Translations under genes and position numbers: made by a program
From: Dethiosulfatibacter sp.
GTDB taxonomy: Bacteria; Bacillota_A; Clostridia; Tissierellales; Dethiosulfatibacteraceae
Direction of reading: 5' to 3'
DNA length: 5,087 nucleotides
NCBI GenBank assembly: GCA_019084435.1
Contig: JAHRFV010000020.1
Coordinates: 1 to 5,087, forward strand
In this document: piece by piece, positions 1 through 4,970 of the stretch
Layout of the letters: each line of letters starts with the position of its first letter
How positions within the stretch are numbered: position 1 is the first letter of the stretch
Notes under the pieces: model-generated
What the model was told of the DNA's origin: nothing
Database searches by the model: none
The model's input: only the letters and a program-made list of their open reading frames with translations

Positions 1-178
1 TGAGTGCATTGAATAAAAAATGGGGATTGATCTGGTTTTGAAGCGCCTTTATTTCAGATCTGGAAGCCTCTTTTTTTAATTTCTGTATTTTGACCAATTC
101 AAACTGAGTGGAAATCAGTCTCGAAAGTCTTTGAAAAAGAACCTCTTCTTTGTATGCTAGTTTTTCATTGGATTTCTT
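1..178 (-). pseudogene. Partial LytS/BtsS-type histidine kinase segment (second copy, minus strand)
   Basis: Read on the minus strand from 178 down, the frame is open to the left edge (59 codons). From the codon at 169 it encodes NEKLAYKEEVLF, then a helical linker, then the phosphoacceptor motif INPHFLFNAL. This matches the plus-strand kinase over 56 codons with one amino-acid difference (Lys for Gln in QKLKK versus QQLKK). An in-frame TAG at 181-179 closes the frame two codons before the shared part, and there is no start codon there, so as seen the copy lacks its N-terminus. Its C-terminal half would lie outside the window. The almost purely silent differences suggest this copy was under protein-level selection until recently. 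It could be a head-to-head paralogue, a broken duplicate, or a strain variant joined in by misassembly. Confidence 0.6.
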
Positions 179-365
179 CTAATACTTTTCAGCCGCAATG
201 AAAAACTAGCCTACAAAGAAGAGGTTCTTTTTCAGAGGCTTTCGAGACTGATTTCCACCCAGTTTGAATTGGTCAAAATTCAGCAATTGAAAAAAGAGGC
301 TTCCAGATCTGAAATAAAGGCGCTTCAAAACCAGATCAATCCCCATTTTTTATTCAATGCACTCA
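1..365. repeat. Large imperfect inverted repeat, 170-bp arms, 25-bp centre
   Basis: Arm 1 (1-170) is the reverse complement of arm 2 (196-365), aligned without gaps (paired positions sum to 366). I count seven mismatches, with arm 2 positions 211, 235, 238, 259, 280, 284 and 289 facing 155, 131, 128, 107, 86, 82 and 77. The outer 76 bp (1-76 against 290-365) are exact, and the repeat may continue beyond the window. The centre, 171-195, is unique. Both arms encode the same kinase segment pointing outwards from the centre. Six mismatches are synonymous third-position changes and one swaps Lys for Gln. Palindromes of this size are usually unstable in bacteria (SbcCD cleavage), so either a recent rearrangement or an assembly or amplification chimera is possible. 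The repeat itself is certain; its origin is not. Confidence 0.97.
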
Positions 366-961
366 ATACCTTGATATCTTTTGTCAGAATCAAACCTGAA
401 GAAGCTAGAGAACTTGTAGTGAATCTTTCGGATTTTTTGCGATACAACATAGAAAACTCGATGAAATTGATTAATATCAATGAAGAAATTAAACATGTTC
501 AATCTTATGTAAGTATTGAACAGGCTAGATTTGGTGAACGGGTTTCGGTTATATATGATACTGATGAATCTTTGGTGTGTAATATACCAGCACTTTCTAT
601 ACAACCTCTCGTAGAAAACTCCATCAAACATGGTATGAATGTTAACACCCAGGCGGAGATTAACAGAAAAATCAAAATTAGGATTTCTGTTCAAAAAAAG
701 GGTTTCGATACCGTGGAGGTAGTTGTTGAAGATGATGGTATTGGTATTTCCAGTGTCGTTATCAACAATCTATATTTAGATAAAATGAATGAAAAAAATA
801 TTGGTCTCTCAAATGTCCATAATAGACTGAAGCTGATTTATGGAGAAGGGCTGGATATTGTTAGACTTGATAAAGGCACTAGAATATCCTTTAACTTAAA
901 AGAAGATAGTGTAGATGAATATATTCTGTCAGGAGTCAAATATGAACTGTTTAATCATTGA
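197..961 (+). CDS. LytS/BtsS-family sensor histidine kinase, catalytic core, N-terminus missing
   Basis: This would be the sensor kinase of a LytS/LytTR two-component pair: it autophosphorylates on His and passes the phosphate to the regulator at 942. The frame opens at 161 after a TAG at 158-160, and recognisable coding begins at 197 (NEKLAYKEEV). A segment like the end of a GAF-type domain and its linker (LISTQFELVKIQQLKKEA) leads to the His_kinase motif NQINPHFLFN, with the phospho-His encoded near 344. The HATPase part follows: N-box QPLVENSIKHG, G1 box EDDGIG and G2 box NIGLSNV. The C-terminus looks complete. LytS-type kinases normally carry several membrane helices (5TMR_LYT) and a GAF domain upstream; here that region is replaced by the inverted copy. 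No in-frame ATG or GTG with a ribosome binding site exists; TTG at 269 is in frame but lacks a Shine-Dalgarno and falls inside conserved sequence. It may therefore be a 5'-truncated gene or an artefact of the palindrome. Sensing pyruvate is an inference from the neighbouring cstA. Confidence 0.85.
   Translation, partial: NEKLAYKEEVLFQRLSRLISTQFELVKIQQLKKEASRSEIKALQNQINPHFLFNALNTLISFVRIKPEEARELVVNLSDFLRYNIENSMKLININEEIKHVQSYVSIEQARFGERVSVIYDTDESLVCNIPALSIQPLVENSIKHGMNVNTQAEINRKIKIRISVQKKGFDTVEVVVEDDGIGISSVVINNLYLDKMNEKNIGLSNVHNRLKLIYGEGLDIVRLDKGTRISFNLKEDSVDEYILSGVKYELFNH
930..935 (+). promoter_or_regulatory. Ribosome binding site deciding the regulator start
   Basis: CAGGAG lies 6 nt before ATG 942 and inside the end of the kinase gene. 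The earlier in-frame ATG at 915 has no such site and would put nine extra residues before the strand MNCLIIDDE, which is the usual start of a receiver domain. Overlap of the regulator start with the kinase end points to translational coupling. Confidence 0.8.
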
Positions 962-1667
962 CGATGAACGACCCTCAAGAGAGGAACTTAGATTTTTTAT
1001 TGAAAACCACTCTTCAATAGTAATTGCACAAGAGTTTGAGAATTCCATTCAAGCACTTAAGTATTTAAAGAATACCAATCAGGTGGATTTGGTCTTTTTG
1101 GATATTAACATGCCCAATCTGGACGGCATGGAACTAGCGAGGATAATCAGTGGTTTTAAGATCAAACCTGAAATAATTTTTGTAAGCGCTTATAGAGAAT
1201 ATGCACATGATGCATTTGAGGTAGAGGCATTTGATTATTTGCTCAAGCCCTATGCCGCAGAAAGGATAATAAAACTCTTAATGAAGCTTGAGAACAGATT
1301 CATGGTCAGTAAAGAGCATGGCAAATATCTCAATGATAGTAAGATTACCCTTACTAATGGAGAGAAAATTCTTGTGCTCAGAATGAATGAGATTGCTTTC
1401 ATAAAAGCTAATGAACGAAAGACAGAAGTTTTTTACAATAATAATGAAAAATTCAATGCAAATATTAAACTTTCAGAGCTTGAAGAAAAAATCAATTCTA
1501 AGAATTTTTTTAAGAGCCACAGATCCTATTATGTTAATCTAGATAAGATCAAAGAAATTGATATATGGTTTAACAATACATATTTGTTGACTATGGAAAA
1601 TACAAATGAAAAAGTGCCTGTCAGCAGGAGTTTTGTTCAGGAATTCAAAGAACTGATGAACATTTGA
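942..1667 (+). CDS. LytTR-family response regulator (BtsR/YpdB/LytT-like)
   Basis: This 241-aa protein is the DNA-binding partner of the kinase just upstream, overlapping its last 20 nt. Residues 1-120 are a receiver domain: acidic pocket D7/D8, phosphoacceptor D54 in VFLDINMP, S82 in VSAY, and K102 in the LKP motif. Residues about 132-240 form a LytTR DNA-binding domain, with the family motif FFKSHRSYYVNLDKIKEI (about 189-206) and VPVSRSF (225-231). The length is normal for the family. LytTR regulators bind pairs of short direct repeats about two helical turns apart, and a repeat of that geometry lies 16 bp after the stop, in front of the cstA operon. I infer that it activates that operon. 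Members of this group control pyruvate uptake (BtsR to btsT and YpdB to yhjX in E. coli; LytT to pftAB in Bacillus), so the same role is likely here but not proven. Confidence 0.95.
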   Translation: MNCLIIDDERPSREELRFFIENHSSIVIAQEFENSIQALKYLKNTNQVDLVFLDINMPNLDGMELARIISGFKIKPEIIFVSAYREYAHDAFEVEAFDYLLKPYAAERIIKLLMKLENRFMVSKEHGKYLNDSKITLTNGEKILVLRMNEIAFIKANERKTEVFYNNNEKFNANIKLSELEEKINSKNFFKSHRSYYVNLDKIKEIDIWFNNTYLLTMENTNEKVPVSRSFVQEFKELMNI

Positions 1668-1682
1668 CCAGTTATTTTTAAT

Positions 1683-1720
1683 GTATTTCATGTATAAATA
1701 ACCGCATTTCATGCATTAAT
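1683..1720 (+). promoter_or_regulatory. Tandem direct repeat, probable LytTR/YpdB-type operator
   Basis: GTATTTCATGTATAAAT (1683-1699) and GCATTTCATGCATTAAT (1704-1720) match at 14 of 17 positions and share ATTTCATG exactly. The period is 21 bp, two helical turns, as LytTR dimers require. From memory, the E. coli YpdB site is GGCATTTCAT, 11-bp spacer, GGCATTTCAT. The ten-mers here at 1682-1691 and 1703-1712 match it at 8 and 9 of 10 bases with an 11-bp spacer. The site lies directly upstream of the -35 position of the promoter for the 1773 gene, as expected for an activator. Confidence 0.75.
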
Positions 1721-1721
1721 T

Positions 1722-1750
1722 ATCTTTAATAGTTGAATCAGTGATAGAAT
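1722..1750 (+). promoter_or_regulatory. Extended -10 promoter with weak -35, probably activator dependent
   Basis: TAGAAT at 1745-1750 is preceded by TG plus one base (1742-1744), giving an extended -10. Seventeen bases upstream is ATCTTT (1722-1727), a poor -35 that abuts the direct repeat. The start of transcription would fall near 1757, giving a leader of only about 16 nt, which includes the GTGGAGG ribosome binding site (1758-1764). This fits a LytTR-activated promoter, but it was called by eye. Confidence 0.5.
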
Positions 1751-1772
1751 AAATATCGTGGAGGATAATTGA

Positions 1773-2270
1773 ATGACATATGAAACTTACCTGGAAAATG
1801 TTTCCGAAAAACTAAAGTATAATTTTGACTTCATTGAAATTCCTGAGTTCGAGGGCATCAAATTCAGTCTGGCAGCCAAATCAAATATTAGAAACGAAAG
1901 ATTCGTTGCAACAAAAGGAACAGTCATTTATGCCTATGAAAATAATGAATATTGTTTCATTAGAATAATGGATGATATAACCACAGAAGGGGTAGATGAG
2001 ACTTTTAATGTTTTAAAAAAAGCCATGGATGATTTTGTAGTACCGAACGATGAACACATGTCTACCGTCTTCACAGGTATATTGCTAACGATGGGAAATG
2101 TGGATGCTGATCTTGAAGACATCATCAGGAGATTCAAATATCAAAAATCATATAAGTTCGGTTTTCACGGGTGGTCCTCCATAAGACTTGTAGTTGTTGA
2201 AATAACTTCCGGCAAAGTAATAACAAGCCGGGAAGCAAAAAAAATCAGCAAATTCTACAAGCCCTTTTAA
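1773..2270 (+). CDS. Conserved-looking hypothetical protein, first gene of the cstA operon
   Basis: I do not recognise this 165-aa protein. The start is well supported: ATG lies 8 nt after GTGGAGG. It appears to be a soluble cytoplasmic protein with no signal peptide and no membrane segment. It is mixed alpha/beta by eye: an N-terminal helix rich in charged residues (1-18), strand-like segments about 44-66 (FVATKGTVIYAY, YCFIRIMDD), a helix at 73-88, a helix at 112-121, then a C-terminal block with the aromatic motif YKFGFHGWSSIRLVVVEI (127-144) and a basic tail. Only one cysteine is present, so metal or redox work looks unlikely. It is the gene nearest the presumed LytTR operator and lies 62 nt before cstA, so it is probably co-transcribed with the transporter. 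A regulatory or accessory role in uptake is possible but is only a guess from position. Confidence 0.85.
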   Translation: MTYETYLENVSEKLKYNFDFIEIPEFEGIKFSLAAKSNIRNERFVATKGTVIYAYENNEYCFIRIMDDITTEGVDETFNVLKKAMDDFVVPNDEHMSTVFTGILLTMGNVDADLEDIIRRFKYQKSYKFGFHGWSSIRLVVVEITSGKVITSREAKKISKFYKPF

Positions 2271-2283
2271 TAGTGAAATCATT

Positions 2284-2301
2284 GGGTATGGCCGCATACT
2301 C
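2284..2301 (+). other. Small hairpin between the hypothetical gene and cstA
   Basis: GGGTATG (2284-2290) can pair with CATACTC (2295-2301) around a GCCG loop, giving seven pairs including one G-U. It is not followed by a T-run, so it is not a normal terminator. It might mark an mRNA processing or stability site that lets cstA be expressed at its own level, or it may be chance. Confidence 0.25.
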
Positions 2302-2332
2302 TTGATAATAAATTATTTAAGGAGGTATTAAA

Positions 2333-3940
2333 ATGGCATTAATTCTTATTCTAGTTGCAATCTTTGCTTTTATTATTGCTTATGTAACTTACGGATCCTG
2401 GCTTGCCAAGGAGTGGGGAGTCGACATTACAAGAAAAACACCAGCCCATACAATGACAGACGGGGTGGACTATGTTCCAGCAAAGGCACCTGTTTTACTC
2501 GGGCACCACTTTGCATCCATAGCTGGCGCTGGACCGATAGTTGGGCCTATAGCTGCATCTATGTTTGGCTGGTTGCCTGTATTCCTTTGGATTGTTTTGG
2601 GGTCCATTTTTGTAGGTGGAGTTCATGATTTTAGTTCTCTGTTCTCGTCAATAAGACATGAAGGAAAATCTATCGGACATGTCATTGAGAAGAATATCGG
2701 AATGACAGGGAAAAAACTTTTCAATATTTTTGCCTGGTTGACACTTGCATTGGTAATTGCGGCATTTGCCAATATAGTCGTCAACACATTTGTAGCTGTT
2801 CCAGCTGTTGGAACAACTTCTATCCTGTTTATCATTTTAGCTGTAGGCTTTGGTTATGCGACCAACAGGTTAAACGTTCCTCTGGGAATAGCGACAGTAG
2901 TTGGTGTTGCTCTTCTTATAGCTTGCATTTGGCTAGGACTGATATTCCCGATTGTATTGTCATTTAACGTTTGGTATCTAATAGTTCTTGCTTATATTTT
3001 CATCGCATCAGTAGCACCGGTCTATATCCTACTTCAACCTAGAGATTATCTGAACTCATTTCTTCTGTATGCCATGATAATCGGAGCGGTTCTGGGGCTA
3101 ATCTTATTCAGACCAGGCATTCAATTACCAGCGGTTACATCGTTTAATGTAAACGGTAGCTGGATGTTCCCAATCTTGTTTGTTACCGTAGCCTGTGGTG
3201 CTATATCAGGTTTCCACTCTTTGATTTCCTCAGGTACTTCTTCCAAACAACTTGACAAAGAAGGTGACGCTAAACTAATAGGATATGGATCAATGTTGAT
3301 TGAAGGTGTTCTAGCCGTTATAGCGCTTATTTCAGCAGCATATCTTGGTGCTGATAAGCTAGCAGAACTAATATCAGCTGGTGGACCTAATAACGTATTT
3401 TCAGATGGCGTAGGCACGTTCATGGTTTCTTTTGGGGTTCCACATGCTGTAGGTAAATCTTTCGTAGCACTTGCAATATCGGCTTTTGCTCTAACTTCTC
3501 TCGACTCAGGTACTAGAATAGGGCGATTTGTATTCCAAGAGTATTTTGAAAAAGAGATTAAGGCTGATATGTCTATACTGACGAATAAGTTCGTAGCAAC
3601 TTTCATAACAGTCGGTGCTGGCGGACTATTAGGTGTAGCCGGTTGGTCAAAGGTATGGCCGGTATTTGGATCAGCCAATCAGCTTCTTGCTGCCATTGCA
3701 CTGATGTCAGCTGCAGTTTGGTTGAAACATCAAGGCAAGAACATCAAAATGTTCACAATACCTATGGTATTCATGTTCACGGTCACAATGCTTGCGCTGA
3801 TATTGCTAGTCAGAAATAACTTCATAGCTGCCAATTATCCATTGGTAATAATCGGATCAGCTCTACTAGTTCTTGCTCTTATACTTGCAAAACAGGCATA
3901 TGGTGAGTTAACAGCCAAAGCAAACGATAAAATAGCATAA
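2333..3940 (+). CDS. cstA: CstA-family (carbon starvation) transporter, probable pyruvate/peptide permease
   Basis: This 535-aa integral membrane protein belongs to the CstA family, whose E. coli members CstA and BtsT import pyruvate and were earlier linked to peptide uptake. The start is ATG, 7 nt after AAGGAGG. Signature blocks are DGVDYVP (43-49), GHHFASIAGAGPIVGPI (57-73), VHDFSSL (97-103), ACGAISGFHSLISSGTSSKQ (287-306), TSLDSGTRIGRF (388-399) and WPVFGSANQ (442-450). About 14 hydrophobic segments can be seen, the first at about 2-20 and the last at about 503-519. It is much shorter than E. coli CstA and BtsT (about 700 aa) and lacks their extra C-terminal region. This short form is common in Firmicutes, so it is not a truncation. 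A LytS/LytTR pair and a LytTR-like operator upstream strengthen the pyruvate assignment. The substrate itself is not shown by the sequence. Confidence 0.96.
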   Translation: MALILILVAIFAFIIAYVTYGSWLAKEWGVDITRKTPAHTMTDGVDYVPAKAPVLLGHHFASIAGAGPIVGPIAASMFGWLPVFLWIVLGSIFVGGVHDFSSLFSSIRHEGKSIGHVIEKNIGMTGKKLFNIFAWLTLALVIAAFANIVVNTFVAVPAVGTTSILFIILAVGFGYATNRLNVPLGIATVVGVALLIACIWLGLIFPIVLSFNVWYLIVLAYIFIASVAPVYILLQPRDYLNSFLLYAMIIGAVLGLILFRPGIQLPAVTSFNVNGSWMFPILFVTVACGAISGFHSLISSGTSSKQLDKEGDAKLIGYGSMLIEGVLAVIALISAAYLGADKLAELISAGGPNNVFSDGVGTFMVSFGVPHAVGKSFVALAISAFALTSLDSGTRIGRFVFQEYFEKEIKADMSILTNKFVATFITVGAGGLLGVAGWSKVWPVFGSANQLLAAIALMSAAVWLKHQGKNIKMFTIPMVFMFTVTMLALILLVRNNFIAANYPLVIIGSALLVLALILAKQAYGELTAKANDKIA

Positions 3941-3961
3941 AAATATAAAGGTAGTGAATTT

Positions 3962-4249
3962 ATGAAAATTGTTATTACGGACAAGGCTAAGAAGTATCTG
4001 GGGAAAAAAGGCGAAAAGGTTTTTACTATTGATCTATTAATTGCTGGATGCTGTATAGAGATTGCAGAAACCATTGCTAAAATCGGACCACCAAGTAATG
4101 ACCAGCATAAATTCGACGTATTAGAAGTTGATGGATTCACAGTTTATTGTCTAAGAGGTATTGATGCCATAGACGATTGTCTCACAGTCACCATAAGCAA
4201 GTTTTTTGGCATTGAAGCTCTCGAAGTCAAAGGAATCAAACTGCTTTGA
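3962..4249 (+). CDS. Small CC-motif protein (HesB-like, CC/Se motif family candidate)
   Basis: This 95-aa soluble protein starts at ATG 3962 behind AAAGGTAGTG and only 21 nt after the cstA stop, so it is in the same operon. The N-terminal MKIVITDKAKKYLGKKG resembles the start of HesB/IscA-like small proteins, followed by a strand and the vicinal pair GCC (C30, C31). Further cysteines are C63 and C73. I believe it belongs to the clostridial group called CC/Se motif (seleno)proteins, in which selenocysteine can replace one Cys. Here both codons are ordinary Cys (TGC TGT) and no in-frame TGA is present. The vicinal Cys pair suggests redox, metal or sulfur chemistry, but no reaction is known to me. 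In Proteobacteria the gene after cstA is often ybdD/yjiX, a small unrelated protein; this one sits in the same slot. Confidence 0.8.
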   Translation: MKIVITDKAKKYLGKKGEKVFTIDLLIAGCCIEIAETIAKIGPPSNDQHKFDVLEVDGFTVYCLRGIDAIDDCLTVTISKFFGIEALEVKGIKLL

Positions 4250-4290
4250 TTATTCAAAAGATATATGAAAGACTTATCCAATAAAAATAA

Positions 4291-4296
4291 AGGGAG
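4291..4296 (+). promoter_or_regulatory. Ribosome binding site deciding a GTG start
   Basis: AGGGAG lies 7 nt before GTG 4304. The earlier in-frame ATG at 4265 has only CAAAAG upstream, and the 13 residues it would add (MKDLSNKNKGSDF) are low in hydrophobic residues and lie outside the four-helix fold. The GTG start is therefore preferred. Confidence 0.7.
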
Positions 4297-4303
4297 TGAT
4301 TTT

Positions 4304-4777
4304 GTGAATTTTGATGGTAAGCAAATCTTATCTACATTTGTAAAGATGGAAGAAGGCGTGACTAAATACTATGCGGAACTTGCAGATAATGCACCTGACG
4401 AAAAATCTAAAGCCCTGTTTACGAGGTTATCACTCGAAGAAGAGAATCATCGAAAAATGTACGAGGCGTTGTTGGAAAAGCATCACGGTGATTTGGACAG
4501 AGAGTTTTCAGAGGAAGAGATTGAGTATACAAAATCTTTGATCGATGTAAACATAACTGGAAAACACAGCTTTGATAAAGACATGAAATTGAAGGATTCT
4601 TTGGAGCTTGCGGAGAAAATGGAAAAGGATGGCATATTGTTTGTCCATCAGATGATGTCCATGTATCCTGATATTGCTGAAAAAGAAATGAAGGTTATAC
4701 TTAAGGAAGAGAAAAGGCATCTCCAAATGGTCAGAGAGAGAATGAACTTCGGACCAATCAGATCTCTGGGACTATAA
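4304..4777 (+). CDS. Ferritin-like / rubrerythrin-like diiron-domain protein
   Basis: With the GTG start this is a 157-aa soluble protein with a ferritin-like four-helix bundle. Numbered from GTG, the helix pairs carry carboxylate and His ligands typical of a diiron site: E16/E17 in KMEEG, E46-x-x-H49 in EEENH, E107 in EKMEKDG, and E136-x-x-H139 in EEKRH. The two halves resemble each other (KMEEGVTKYY and KMEKDGILFV), the internal duplication known in this fold. There is no C-terminal rubredoxin-like Cys4 domain, so it is not a full rubrerythrin. Related clostridial proteins act in peroxide or oxygen defence or in iron handling, but the exact reaction cannot be read here. It lies 54 nt after the CC-motif gene with no terminator between, so it is probably the last gene of the cstA operon. 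A longer 170-aa version from ATG 4265 is possible but less likely. Confidence 0.85.
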   Translation: MNFDGKQILSTFVKMEEGVTKYYAELADNAPDEKSKALFTRLSLEEENHRKMYEALLEKHHGDLDREFSEEEIEYTKSLIDVNITGKHSFDKDMKLKDSLELAEKMEKDGILFVHQMMSMYPDIAEKEMKVILKEEKRHLQMVRERMNFGPIRSLGL

Positions 4778-4803
4778 TTAGCATTCTATAAAAAAAATCA
4801 AAA

Positions 4804-4819
4804 ATAATGCTTGCATTAT
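4804..4819 (+). terminator. Perfect 16-bp palindrome, weak terminator or operator
   Basis: ATAATGC-TT-GCATTAT is a perfect inverted repeat. As RNA it gives a six-pair stem closed by G(CUUG)C, a known stable tetraloop type, followed by AUUUUAG. It lies 27 nt after the ferritin-like gene, so it could end the operon, but the U-run is poor and the stem AT-rich. It also overlaps the -35 of the cold-shock gene promoter, so it might instead be a repressor site. Confidence 0.4.
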
Positions 4820-4838
4820 ATTTTAGATAGTGTATACT
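4811..4838 (+). promoter_or_regulatory. Sigma-A-like promoter for the cold-shock gene
   Basis: TTGCAT (4811-4816), 16-bp spacer, TATACT (4833-4838). Each hexamer differs from the consensus at only one or two positions. Transcription would start near 4845. Confidence 0.6.
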
Positions 4839-4844
4839 TGAAAA

Positions 4845-4970
4845 GTAATCTAAATTGTATTAAAGAATGAATAAATGGAATTGAGAGTTTGATCGTATTG
4901 ATTAGCGCCAAGATTTTTATTTATGTCACTTCTTCAACAAATTAGAAATAAAATTTTGGAGGCAGTCAAT
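4845..4970 (+). promoter_or_regulatory. Long 5' leader of the cold-shock gene
   Basis: If the promoter above is right, about 125 nt of untranslated leader precede the start codon, ending in GGAGG (4958-4962) 8 nt before ATG. Long leaders that act as temperature-dependent RNA structures are typical of cspA-type genes. I see no clear hairpin sequestering the GGAGG and no close match to the E. coli cold box. A five-codon ATG-TGA frame at 4867 has no good ribosome binding site. Confidence 0.4.

Noticed and set aside
269..271. TTG as the true start of the kinase
   Set aside because: It has no Shine-Dalgarno, and the same protein sequence is conserved in both arms for 24 codons before it, so coding clearly extends upstream.
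1..365. Invertible promoter or phase-variation switch
   Set aside because: Only 25 bp lie between the arms, with no promoter-like element in them and no recombinase gene nearby. Flipping would change almost nothing.
1..365. Insertion sequence or transposon ends
   Set aside because: The repeat is kinase coding sequence; there is no transposase and no target-site duplication.
461..490. ATGAAATT and ATGAAGAAATT as a second regulator site on the minus strand
   Set aside because: The copies are imperfect, 19 bp apart and not 21, and lie inside kinase coding sequence where they spell MKLININEE.
915..941. ATG 915 as the regulator start
   Set aside because: It adds nine residues before the receiver domain, and the good ribosome binding site at 930-935 serves ATG 942.
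1671..1702. GTTATTT/AAATAAC inverted repeat as a terminator after the regulator
   Set aside because: The stem is seven pairs, nearly all A-T, with an 18-nt loop and no T-run after it. It is more likely incidental to the direct-repeat operator.
3121..3678. Minus-strand 185-codon open frame inside cstA
   Set aside because: It lies antisense to a clear transporter gene, has no recognisable domain, and reflects the codon pattern of cstA. The minus-strand frames at 350-694, 1934-2137, 2623-2835, 3835-4140 and 4508-4726 were dropped for the same reason, as was the plus-strand one at 2413-2628.
4048..4053. Selenocysteine in the CC-motif protein
   Set aside because: The codons are TGC TGT; there is no in-frame TGA and no SECIS-like hairpin just after.
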